A stretch of 17,850 bases of DNA from an uncultured Phycisphaerales bacterium (GTDB lineage: Bacteria; Planctomycetota; Phycisphaerae; WQYP01): NCBI GenBank assembly GCA_903868035.1, contig CAIPTQ010000304.1:1-17850 (forward strand), in the 5' to 3' direction. Positions 1 through 7,298 of the stretch are shown here, piece after piece. The translations under genes were made by a program, and so were the position numbers. The first letter of the stretch is position 1, and the number at the start of each line of letters is the position of its first letter. The notes beneath the pieces were generated by a model. The model had not been told where the DNA came from. It worked only from the letters and a program-made list of their open reading frames with translations, and ran no database searches.

Positions 1-798
1 ATTTCGGCCATCGACACGCTCAGTCTGGTGCTGCGCGGTGCCAGTGGCCTCTACGCCCTGTTGCTGCTGTCGCTGGCGGGATTCTTCCTGTTCCTGGTGC
101 GTCGGGTGCAGGGCGTGGGGGGGCAAATCGGCAGCGGTGGGCCGCCGGTATACTTTTACCTCTTCGCGGGCATCATGATCGCCAGTGCCGTGGGCGTGAT
201 CTGCCAGCCGCGGCCGGTGTATGCGGCGTTGTATTTTGTGCTGGTGACACTGGCGGGGGCGGGGCTATTTGTGCTGCTGCTGGCGGAATTCATGGCGATC
301 GTGCTGATCATCATTTATGCCGGGGCGATTCTGGTCACTTACGTCTTTGTCATCATGCTGGCCAGCCAGGGGGGCGGCAACGTGGCGGCGGCAACCTATG
401 ACCGAAGGACAACCTCGGGTCTGGTCGCCGTGGCCGTCGCCTTTCTGCTGGTGGGGGCGATTACGCAGGTTCTGCTTCCCGGGGCGGAAAAACCCGTCGC
501 CGCGGTGGCGGGATATGAAGATCGCTCGGACGTATCCCGTGAAATGCATCACCTGATGGTCGCAAGCTTGGCTGAAGCGCCCGTTGTGCCGGCGACGACG
601 CGCGCCAGCAAGAGCGAACTCTCGGTTCAGCCCTCCAATGTTCAGCTTCTGGGATCAAGCCTTTTTTCGCAGTATGCCATCTCCCTGGAATTGGCGGGCA
701 TCCTGCTGACCATCGCCTTGATCGGGGCCGTCCTGATCGCCCGGAAAAATACCCAGGTGTACCAGACTTTGGGCAGCGGCAAGCTGCCAGCGGAATGA
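1..798 (+). CDS. nuoJ: NADH-quinone oxidoreductase subunit J (5' end not resolved)
   Basis: Membrane-arm subunit of respiratory complex I, lying next to NuoK and NuoA and helping couple quinone reduction to the antiporter subunits. The NuoJ signature is the pair of helices around residues 43-111 (counting from the GTG at 28), including the segment IYAGAILVTYVFVIML, followed by a polar loop and a last helix near residue 215. The frame is open to the left edge. The GTG at 28 has no Shine-Dalgarno, so the true start probably lies upstream and the entry is given as partial. Counted from 28 the protein is 256 aa, longer than the 184 aa of E. coli NuoJ. The excess is an extra N-terminal hydrophobic segment (residues 8-24) and a long polar loop (about 151-212). 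It is the first visible gene of the J-K-L-M-N order. Family assignment is firm; the start is not. Confidence 0.9.
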   Translation: MSAIDTLSLVLRGASGLYALLLLSLAGFFLFLVRRVQGVGGQIGSGGPPVYFYLFAGIMIASAVGVICQPRPVYAALYFVLVTLAGAGLFVLLLAEFMAIVLIIIYAGAILVTYVFVIMLASQGGGNVAAATYDRRTTSGLVAVAVAFLLVGAITQVLLPGAEKPVAAVAGYEDRSDVSREMHHLMVASLAEAPVVPATTRASKSELSVQPSNVQLLGSSLFSQYAISLELAGILLTIALIGAVLIARKNTQVYQTLGSGKLPAE

Positions 799-810
799 CC
801 CAACGCACCG

Positions 811-869
811 AGCCGACGAGGGCGTCGGCACCACTTACGGCCCAGCCGACGAGGGCGTCGGCACCACTT
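811..869 (+). repeat. Two direct 26-bp hairpin repeats in the nuoJ-nuoK spacer
   Basis: Two identical 26-bp copies occupy 811-836 and 844-869, separated by 7 bp. Each contains a perfect 7-bp stem (GCCGACG / CGTCGGC) closed by the loop AGGG, at 812-829 and 845-862. No T-run follows, so these are not intrinsic terminators. They resemble REP-type interspersed elements. I recall similar GCCGACG...CGTCGGC words in planctomycete genomes but cannot check. Inside the polycistronic mRNA they would fold into two adjacent stems between the two cistrons. Confidence 0.85.
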
Positions 870-892
870 GGAAGCCACACGGAGCCAAACGT

Positions 893-1201
893 ATGAGTCA
901 ACTGGAGTTGTATCACTATCTGGCGGTGGGGGCGATTCTTTTTGCCATTGGTCTGGTTGGCTTCATGACCCGCCGGAACATGATCATGATGTTCCTGTGT
1001 ACGGAAATCATGTTTCAGGGGGTGGCGATCAACCTCGTGGCTTTTTCGCGTTTTCATATGAATCCGTCCGGACAGAGTTTTGTGATTTTTCTTTTGACGA
1101 TTGCCGCCGCGGAAGCTTCGCTGGCCCTGGGGCTGGTCGTGCTGCTGTTCCGCCGGCGACAGACGCTGAACGTGGATGAATGGTCGGAGATGCAAGGGTG
1201 A
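893..1201 (+). CDS. nuoK: NADH-quinone oxidoreductase subunit K
   Basis: Small membrane-arm subunit of complex I, homologous to MrpC, forming part of the proton path between the quinone site and NuoN. The product is 102 aa, close to the family's usual 100, with three helices at roughly residues 8-25, 29-51 and 61-86. Both membrane glutamates needed for coupling are present: E38 in CTEIMFQ and E74 in AAAEASLALGL, corresponding to E36 and E72 of E. coli NuoK. The ATG is preceded by GGAG at 881-884 with 8-nt spacing, which supports this start. It lies 94 bp after nuoJ, across the hairpin repeats, and 98 bp before nuoL. The C-terminal tail after the third helix is short and charged. Assignment is firm. 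Confidence 0.97.
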   Translation: MSQLELYHYLAVGAILFAIGLVGFMTRRNMIMMFLCTEIMFQGVAINLVAFSRFHMNPSGQSFVIFLLTIAAAEASLALGLVVLLFRRRQTLNVDEWSEMQG

Positions 1202-1290
1202 CGTTGGTAATTGGTAAATGGTAATTTGTAATTGGTCATATTCCTCCTGCGTCCAATTACGAATTTCTAATTACCACTTGGCAAATACTT
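1202..1290. repeat. AT-rich degenerate heptamer spacer between nuoK and nuoL
   Basis: This spacer is far more AT-rich than the genes around it. On the plus strand 1204-1238 reads as five 7-bp units: TTGGTAA, TTGGTAA, ATGGTAA, TTTGTAA, TTGGTCA. On the minus strand 1253-1277 reads as units of the same type (GTGGTAA, TTAGAAA, TTCGTAA, TTGG). The two arrays therefore face each other and can form an imperfect stem. No open frame crosses it. It sits inside an operon, so it would be transcribed. It has no T-tailed GC hairpin and is not a terminator. Confidence 0.7.
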
Positions 1291-1299
1291 CGGAGTGTT

Positions 1300-3339
1300 G
1301 TGGTGTTTGAGTTTGCGAGACTTCATCCCTGGCTGATACCGGCATTGCCGCTGCTGGCGTGCGTGTTCATCGCGGTCTTTGGCAAGTGGCTCAAAGGCGC
1401 CGCCTATATCCCCGCGTGGCTCGCCATGGCCGGGGCGTTTGCCCTCTCGATCACCCTGCTCCTTGGCATCAACGCCAATCCCGATCACGCCATCAATAAC
1501 TTTCAAGTCTTCCAGCATGCCTGGTTCTCCGCCGGCGGCTTTCACATCCCCCTCGCCGTCACCGTCGATCAACTCACCGCCGTCTACCTCTCCTTTATCA
1601 CCGGCATCGGCCTGATGATCTTCATGTATGCCGCGGCGTACATGAAGAATGACTACGGCTACTGGCGGTTTTTCGCGTACATGTCGATATTCGTGTTTTT
1701 CATGTGTACGCTGGTGATGGGGAACAACTTCATCTTGCTGTACCTGGGGTGGGAGGGCGTGGGGCTGGCGTCGTATCTGTTGATTGGCTACTACTATCCG
1801 CGGCCTTCGGCGGTGGCGGCGGCGAAAAAGGCGTTTATTACCAACCGGGTGGGCGATTTCGGCCTGGCGATCGGCGTGTTCCTCATCTACACCTACTTCG
1901 GCAATGTTACGTTCTCCGAAGTCTTCGCGCACCCCGCAGAGGTTTTTGCCGCACATCCGAACCTCAACTGGGTTCCGTTTTGCCTGATGCTGGGGGCGTT
2001 TGGCAAGTCGGCGCAGTTCCCACTGCATGTGTGGCTGCCGGACGCGATGGAAGGGCCGACGCCGGTGTCGGCGCTGATCCATGCGGCGACGATGGTGACG
2101 GCGGGGGTGTATTTGATCGCTCGGACGATGCCGCTGTTTTTGGTGGACCCGAACCACACGGCCTTGAATGTGGTGGCGGTGGTGGGCGGATTCACGGCGT
2201 TCATGGCGGCGTCGATTGCGATGTGCCAGTATGACCTGAAGCGCATCTGGGCGTATTCGACACTGTCACAGCTTGGATACATGTTCCTGGGGCTGGGGGT
2301 GCTGGCGGGGAGTTCGGCGGTGTTCCATGTGTTTACGCACGCGTTTTTCAAGGCGTTGCTGTTCCTGTCGGCGGGGTCGGTGATGCATGCGATGGGCGGG
2401 GAACTGGATATTCGGAAGATGTCGGGGGTGCGGAAGGTGATGCCGATCACGCATATCACAATGCTGATCGGGTGCATTGCGCTGGCGGGGGTGCCGTTTA
2501 TTGGGGCGGGGTTTTTCTCGAAGGATGAGATTATTGCGGCGGCGATCAATTCGCCGGAGCGCAACGGCGCGGTACTGGGGATAGTGGCGCTGGTGGTGGC
2601 GCTGATGACGGCGTATTACACGTTCCGGCTGTATTTCAAGGTGTTCTGGGGTCCGCTGGAATTGCCGGCGACGGCGGGACAACATGAGCCTTCGCCTTTT
2701 GCGTTGGCGGAAGTTCACGGGCATGAATCGCAGGGAGTTCATGGTGAATATGACGAGCATGCACCTGGGGAACATAAACCCAGTGACGGGTCGCCGCTGT
2801 TGTGGTTGCCGCTGCTGGTGTTGTGCGTAGGGGCGGTGGGGGCGGGATATTTGGGCTTCAAGGGGACGGGGGATTGGTTCCACAGGTATCTGGCGCCGGT
2901 GTTTACGAGTGCCGGCGAGCATGGGGCGGAAGGCGCCGAAGCGGCGGAACGGGTGCCCGAATGGCTGCTGATGGCGCTGGCGTTTATTTTACCGGTGACG
3001 GGCATCGCCCTGGCGTGGTACTTCCATGCCAAGAACCGCGCGGCCACGGCGGCGCTGGCGGGCAAGTTGCGCTTCCTCGTCAAGTTCCTGAACAACAAGT
3101 GGTACTTCGACGAAATCTACTCGGCCCTGCTCCTCAAGCCCCTGTGGATTCTGGCGCAACTGCTCTCGTACTTCGACCGTTACGTCATCGACGGCATGGT
3201 GTACATCGTGGGCTTTATCCCGCAGCTTGTGGGCTACAGCCTCAAACCCACGCAGCGCGGCCTGTTGCAGCGGTATGCCGTGGGCATGATCGCAGGCCTG
3301 GCGGCGGTGGTGCTGGGCGTTTTGTATTTGACGCGTTAA
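1300..3339 (+). CDS. nuoL: NADH-quinone oxidoreductase subunit L (antiporter-like)
   Basis: Largest proton-pumping subunit of complex I, at the distal tip of the membrane arm, carrying the long lateral helix that ties the three antiporter-like subunits together. Length is 679 aa, versus 613 in E. coli. Key residues are present: E152 in LGWEGVGLASYLLIG, K236 in FGKSAQFPLHVWLPDAMEGP, K351 in HAFFKALLFLSAGS and K408 in GFFSKDEI, matching E. coli E144, K229, K342 and K399. A His/Glu-rich hydrophilic insertion (residues 461-497) precedes the late helices. The C-terminal half continues through a second polar loop into the lateral helix region. GTG at 1300 and GTG at 1303 are adjacent candidates. 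GGAG at 1292-1295 is spaced 4 nt from the first and 7 nt from the second, so 1303 may be the true start. It is 21 bp from nuoM. Confidence 0.97.
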   Translation: MVFEFARLHPWLIPALPLLACVFIAVFGKWLKGAAYIPAWLAMAGAFALSITLLLGINANPDHAINNFQVFQHAWFSAGGFHIPLAVTVDQLTAVYLSFITGIGLMIFMYAAAYMKNDYGYWRFFAYMSIFVFFMCTLVMGNNFILLYLGWEGVGLASYLLIGYYYPRPSAVAAAKKAFITNRVGDFGLAIGVFLIYTYFGNVTFSEVFAHPAEVFAAHPNLNWVPFCLMLGAFGKSAQFPLHVWLPDAMEGPTPVSALIHAATMVTAGVYLIARTMPLFLVDPNHTALNVVAVVGGFTAFMAASIAMCQYDLKRIWAYSTLSQLGYMFLGLGVLAGSSAVFHVFTHAFFKALLFLSAGSVMHAMGGELDIRKMSGVRKVMPITHITMLIGCIALAGVPFIGAGFFSKDEIIAAAINSPERNGAVLGIVALVVALMTAYYTFRLYFKVFWGPLELPATAGQHEPSPFALAEVHGHESQGVHGEYDEHAPGEHKPSDGSPLLWLPLLVLCVGAVGAGYLGFKGTGDWFHRYLAPVFTSAGEHGAEGAEAAERVPEWLLMALAFILPVTGIALAWYFHAKNRAATAALAGKLRFLVKFLNNKWYFDEIYSALLLKPLWILAQLLSYFDRYVIDGMVYIVGFIPQLVGYSLKPTQRGLLQRYAVGMIAGLAAVVLGVLYLTR

Positions 3340-3360
3340 CTTCGGCGGAAGCTTTGCCTT

Positions 3361-5019
3361 ATGGATCATGATCCGACACTTCCCATCATGCTCGCCAGTG
3401 CGGTGGCCGGCGCGCTTATCACGCTGCTGGCGACGCCCAAGGGGCGGCAGAAATCCGCCGGGCCGCTGGCGTTTGTGCTATCGCTGGCGCCGCTGGCGCT
3501 GACGGTTTTCGTGCTGACGCGCTTTCCCCACCTGCCGACAAATTCAGGCCACACGACGCAGTGGTACTTTACGGCGGAATACAACTGGCAGCCGAATCTA
3601 GGGTTGAAACTTTCGATGGGCCTGGACGCGATCAGCCTGTGGCTGGTGGTGCTCACGGCGGTGCTCACGCCGCTGGCGATTCTGGCATCGTTCAACTACA
3701 TCAAGGAGCGGCAGCGTGAGTTTTACGCGTGGATGCTGGTGCTGCACGCGGGGATGCTGGGCGTGTTCATGGCGCGCGACCTGCTGCTGTTCTACCTGTT
3801 CTTTGAGTTCACGCTGATTCCGATGTTCTTCATCATCGGCATATGGGGCGGGGCGGATCGGCGCAAGGCGGCGGGCAAGTTCTTTCTGTTCACGTTTTCG
3901 GGTTCGGTGCTGACGCTGGCGTCGCTGATTTACATCGCGTTCTTGAATTCGCAGATGGCCGGGCATGGACCGATGACGTTTGCGATGGATGACCTGTACA
4001 AGTGGGCGCCGAAGATTCCGGCGAACACGCAGTACATTTTGTTTCTGGGGCTGCTGGCGGGTTTTGCCGTGAAGGTGCCGCTGTTCCCGGTACACACGTG
4101 GCTGCCACTGGCGCATACGGAGGCGCCGACGGCGGGCTCGGTGATTCTGGCGGGGGTGCTGCTGAAGCTGGGCACGTATGGCCTGCTCCGCTTCGCCCTC
4201 CCCGTCCTCCCCGCCGCCACGCTCCATTTCGCACCTTACATCGCCATCATCTGCGTCGTCGGCATCATTTACGGCGCCCTGGTCTCCTGGGCGCAGGGCG
4301 ACATGAAAAAACTCATCGCCTACTCCTCCGTCTCCCACCTCGCCTTCTGCGTTCTGGGCATGTTCGCCCTCACCACTGAAGGCATCACCGGCTCCGTCCT
4401 CTATATGCTCAACCACGGCCTGTCCACCGGGGCCCTCTTCCTCGTCGTCGGCATGATCTATGAACGCTACCACACCCGCGACATGAAGCAGATCGGCGGC
4501 ATTGTCCGCCGTGCGCCGGCACTCGGGTTCTTCTGCGTATTTTTTGTCTTTTCCAGCGTGGCGCTGCCGGGGCTGAACGGCTTTGTGAGCGAATTTCTCG
4601 TGCTGCTGGGAACTTTTGTCTCGGGCCAGACCGATCATCTGGGCCATCCCTTTGGCGGCAACCTTGGACCCGCCTATGCCATTCCCGCGGCCACCGGCGT
4701 CATTCTGGGGGCGGTTTATCTGCTGTACTGGGCGGGGCGCGTGGTTTTCGGGCCGCTCAAGGAACCCGTCCCCGAACATGGACACGAGCCTGCCGTGCAT
4801 GAGCCCGTCAAGGATCTCTCCCTCCGCGAATGGGCGGTGCTCGCCCCCATCGCCGCTTTGGTCATCTACATGGGCGTGTGTCCGAGCCTTGTGATCGATT
4901 CGATCCAGCCCACCGTCAAGGACTTGGCCGGCATGGTCACATCCCATGCCCCCGCGGTGGGCCAGTCGCCCAATCACGTCACCACCCCGATACCCCTGTC
5001 GCCGCCCAACCGTAACTGA
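3361..5019 (+). CDS. nuoM: NADH-quinone oxidoreductase subunit M (antiporter-like)
   Basis: Middle antiporter-like, proton-translocating subunit of complex I. Length is 552 aa (E. coli 509). The channel residues are visible: E149 in FFEFTLIPMFFIIGIWGG, K238 in AGFAVKVPLFPVHTWLPLAH and K269 in GVLLKLGTYG, equivalent to E144, K234 and K265 of E. coli NuoM. The Na+/H+ antiporter-type core is complete and uninterrupted. A polar His-containing loop near residues 462-478 and a Pro/His-rich tail (about 525-552) account for much of the extra length. ATG at 3361 lies 21 bp after nuoL; the only upstream purine stretch (CGGAAG) is distant and weak, so translation may be coupled or Shine-Dalgarno independent. 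It is followed by nuoN after 9 bp. Assignment is firm. Confidence 0.97.
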   Translation: MDHDPTLPIMLASAVAGALITLLATPKGRQKSAGPLAFVLSLAPLALTVFVLTRFPHLPTNSGHTTQWYFTAEYNWQPNLGLKLSMGLDAISLWLVVLTAVLTPLAILASFNYIKERQREFYAWMLVLHAGMLGVFMARDLLLFYLFFEFTLIPMFFIIGIWGGADRRKAAGKFFLFTFSGSVLTLASLIYIAFLNSQMAGHGPMTFAMDDLYKWAPKIPANTQYILFLGLLAGFAVKVPLFPVHTWLPLAHTEAPTAGSVILAGVLLKLGTYGLLRFALPVLPAATLHFAPYIAIICVVGIIYGALVSWAQGDMKKLIAYSSVSHLAFCVLGMFALTTEGITGSVLYMLNHGLSTGALFLVVGMIYERYHTRDMKQIGGIVRRAPALGFFCVFFVFSSVALPGLNGFVSEFLVLLGTFVSGQTDHLGHPFGGNLGPAYAIPAATGVILGAVYLLYWAGRVVFGPLKEPVPEHGHEPAVHEPVKDLSLREWAVLAPIAALVIYMGVCPSLVIDSIQPTVKDLAGMVTSHAPAVGQSPNHVTTPIPLSPPNRN

Positions 5020-5028
5020 GGAACCCGC

Positions 5029-6552
5029 GTGGAACTAGAACTCCGCTATCTGATACCCGAGATCATCCTGCTGGCGGCGGCCTGCATCTCCACCCTCCTG
5101 GGCCTGGCGCGCCGGGATTCCATCCGCCGCACCACCCAGTGGCTCGCCGCCCTGGCCTGCCTGGCGGCCTTCGTGACCGCGGCCACGGACAACTTCGGAT
5201 TGGCCACAACCATTGACTACATGAAGGGTTCAACCTTCAACTCCCCGTTTTTCCCCAATTTCATCACCCTCCTGGCCACCCTCATCGGCTTCCTCTCCGT
5301 CCTCGCCGCCTGGGACATGCCCTCCCAAAACGACCCCGCCGCCACCGACACCCGCCAGCGCGGCGAATTCTTCGGCATGATGCTCTTTTCGCTCGCGGGC
5401 GTGGCGATGATCGGCAAGGTCAACGACCTCGTCTGGCTTTTCGTGGCCCTGGAACTCGTCTCGATCCCCACGTACATCATGGTCGCCACCGGACGCGGCC
5501 AGATCATCGCGCAGGAAGCGGGCATCAAATATTTCTTCCTCGGGGCCTTGGCCGCGGCGATCTTCCTCTTTGGCTTTTCCTATATCTACGGGGCGACCGG
5601 CTCCACGCGGTTTGATGAAATCCACCGCTGGTTTGCCGATCCCAAGCATCCCCTCACACCCCTGGCGATGGTCGGCTTCCTCATGGTGCTGATCGGCATC
5701 GGCTACAAAATCGCCGCCTGGCCGCTGCACTTTTACGCCCCGGATGTCTACCAAGGCGGCGCCACGCCGGTGACGGCGTTCCTGGCGTTCGCCCCCAAAA
5801 CCGCGGGCATTATCGCCATCATCTCCATCCTCAACCTCATCAACTTCAACTACCATTCCACGGGCGGCGTGGCCATCCAGGCCGTGTTGACGGTCATGGC
5901 GATCGTCACCATGACCCTGGGCAACGTGATGGCCCTGCTGCAGCGGAACATCAAGCGCATCTTCGCGTATTCCTCGATCGCCCATTCGGGCTACATGCTG
6001 GTGGGCCTCATCGCGATGAAGAATCAGCCCTCCGGCGAGGATGGCATCACGGCGACAATTTTTTACCTGACCAGCTATGCGATCATGAACCTGGGGGCGT
6101 TTGCGGTGCTGATCTATTTGCAAGGCAAGGCAGACACGGCGGAGGATTTGGACGATATCGCGGGGGTCGCCAAGGCCCACCCGGGGGCGGCCTTCATGAT
6201 GGCGCTGTGCCTGTTCTCGCTGATTGGGATGCCGCTGACGGTGGGGTTCCTGGGGAAATATTACATCGTGGTCAACGCCCTCTCGACGGGGCACACGATT
6301 CTGGCGGTGATCGTGATGCTGAATGCCGCGGTGGCGGCGGCGTATTACCTGCGCATCATCGCGGCGATGTACCTGCGGGAAGCGTTGTATCCGTTTGTGG
6401 TGCGCACCGCCGCGCCCATCCGGATAGCCGCGATCCTGTGTGCGCTCGGTGTGGTGGCGTTTTTCATCATTCCCGGGGCGTTGTTGGCGGCCAACAACGT
6501 GAACGTCGATCCCGCCCCCATCCAAGCGCCCGCGGTTCCGGGGGCAAAGTAA
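5029..6552 (+). CDS. nuoN: NADH-quinone oxidoreductase subunit N (antiporter-like)
   Basis: Third antiporter-like subunit of complex I, adjoining NuoK. Length is 507 aa (E. coli 485). Channel residues seen are E142 in FVALELVSIPTYIM, K227 in GIGYKIAAWPLHFYAPDVYQ, K257 in FAPKTAG and K410 in GFLGKYYIV, matching E133, K217, K247 and K395 of E. coli. GTG at 5029 is chosen because GAGGAA (5018-5023) lies 5 nt upstream and partly overlaps the nuoM stop, so translation is probably coupled. It is the last gene of the visible nuo operon. The low-complexity stretch that follows shows no GC hairpin with a T-run, so the transcript end is not evident. The C-terminal tail is short and Pro/Ala-rich. Confidence 0.97.
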   Translation: MELELRYLIPEIILLAAACISTLLGLARRDSIRRTTQWLAALACLAAFVTAATDNFGLATTIDYMKGSTFNSPFFPNFITLLATLIGFLSVLAAWDMPSQNDPAATDTRQRGEFFGMMLFSLAGVAMIGKVNDLVWLFVALELVSIPTYIMVATGRGQIIAQEAGIKYFFLGALAAAIFLFGFSYIYGATGSTRFDEIHRWFADPKHPLTPLAMVGFLMVLIGIGYKIAAWPLHFYAPDVYQGGATPVTAFLAFAPKTAGIIAIISILNLINFNYHSTGGVAIQAVLTVMAIVTMTLGNVMALLQRNIKRIFAYSSIAHSGYMLVGLIAMKNQPSGEDGITATIFYLTSYAIMNLGAFAVLIYLQGKADTAEDLDDIAGVAKAHPGAAFMMALCLFSLIGMPLTVGFLGKYYIVVNALSTGHTILAVIVMLNAAVAAAYYLRIIAAMYLREALYPFVVRTAAPIRIAAILCALGVVAFFIIPGALLAANNVNVDPAPIQAPAVPGAK

Positions 6553-6585
6553 CACGGCGCGGAGGAACCGCAACCAAACGAAACA

Positions 6586-6606
6586 CGAAGATGCGAAGAT
6601 GCGAAG
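6586..6606. repeat. CGAAGATG tandem repeat (2.6 copies)
   Basis: An 8-bp unit, CGAAGATG, is repeated at 6586-6593 and 6594-6601, then CGAAG at 6602-6606. It belongs to the 202-bp non-coding spacer after nuoN (6553-6754). The spacer consists of short purine-rich words and holds no gene, RNA or terminator that I can support. Confidence 0.8.
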
Positions 6607-6662
6607 GGCCGCGAAGAATTTCAACACGGAGAACATCGAGGGCACAGAGACGGACGTGAAGA

Positions 6663-6690
6663 ATTTGAGATTTGAGATTTGAGATTTGAG
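6663..6690. repeat. ATTTGAG heptamer tandem repeat (4 perfect copies)
   Basis: Four perfect head-to-tail copies of the 7-bp unit ATTTGAG, within the spacer between nuoN and the convergent membrane-protein gene. The unit length is the same as in the nuoK-nuoL spacer. Copy number is likely to vary by slippage. Confidence 0.95.
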
Positions 6691-6754
6691 AACTCTGGCC
6701 TGGAAAACAAGAAGATGCGCGATCGTAAGCAATACACACATTGAGATGTGAGCG

Positions 6755-7219
6755 TCAGGGTTCGGCGACACTTCGGGTCTTCGCAGGCGACCAGCCGCGC
6801 TCGAGCACCATCCCATCCGGGCCGGGAATATTCTTGTCGAAAATAAACGCCGCCAACGCCGCGACCACCAGGGCCATGGCCGCCAACTGCCCCACCATCA
6901 GCAGGCGCTTCTGGGCCAGAAACACGACCCGCCAAAACCACGGCAGCACGCCCCCGCTGGGCGTGCGGCACAGCAGCGCCGCATCGAGATAGTGCATGGC
7001 CCCGCCCCAGCAAAACGCCATGCCCACGCCCGCGACGATCTCGGCCACGAGGCATTGGGTGCGCAAAAACTCAAACTCCCCGCCGATGTGATAATCCCGC
7101 AGTGCCGCCCCCACCAACAGCAGCCCCAGTCCGATCAGCAGCCAGCAGCGCAGCAGGTGATCCACCAGGTTCCCCGCGGAATCAGTCCCAGGCACCGTAG
7201 CGTCGGCATCATGTGCCAT
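6755..7219 (-). CDS. Small membrane protein of unknown function
   Basis: No family is recognised. The 154-aa product has a short polar N-terminus and three clear hydrophobic helices at about residues 24-40, 55-76 and 106-127. Residues 78-100 (LDAALLCRTPSGG and the aromatic stretch PWFWRVVF) may be a weaker membrane-associated segment. The tail after residue 128 is polar. The ATG at 7219 is preferred over an in-frame upstream start at 7240 because GGAG (minus strand 7230-7227) sits 7 nt before it. The gene follows zwf on the same strand after 79 bp and could be co-transcribed with it, though the gap contains heptamer-like words rather than a clean operon junction. It converges on nuoN. No catalytic motif is visible. 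Confidence 0.7.
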   Translation of the reverse strand: MAHDADATVPGTDSAGNLVDHLLRCWLLIGLGLLLVGAALRDYHIGGEFEFLRTQCLVAEIVAGVGMAFCWGGAMHYLDAALLCRTPSGGVLPWFWRVVFLAQKRLLMVGQLAAMALVVAALAAFIFDKNIPGPDGMVLERGWSPAKTRSVAEP

Positions 7220-7253
7220 GACCCATCTCCAATTACCCAATCACCACTTCACC
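7219..7253 (-). repeat. Heptamer-like AT words upstream of the small membrane protein
   Basis: On the minus strand this reads as TTGGTAA-type words (GTGGTGA, then TTGGGTAA, then TTGGAGA), the same class as the nuoK-nuoL spacer. Here the last word supplies the GGAG used as Shine-Dalgarno for the gene starting at 7219. Confidence 0.5.
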
Positions 7254-7298
7254 AGCATCCTACCGAATTCCTGCCGCTTTGCACGTCCCGCCATCTCG

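Noticed and set aside
811..869. Start of a CRISPR array
   Set aside because: Only two copies with a 7-bp gap, no spacers of normal size and no cas genes.
3598..4977. A 459-codon minus-strand open frame under nuoM
   Set aside because: Same shadow composition; nuoM is complete and conserved.
5230..6816. A 528-codon minus-strand open frame under nuoN
   Set aside because: Composition is His/Arg/Gly/Asp-rich with no domain, and nuoN on the other strand is unambiguous.
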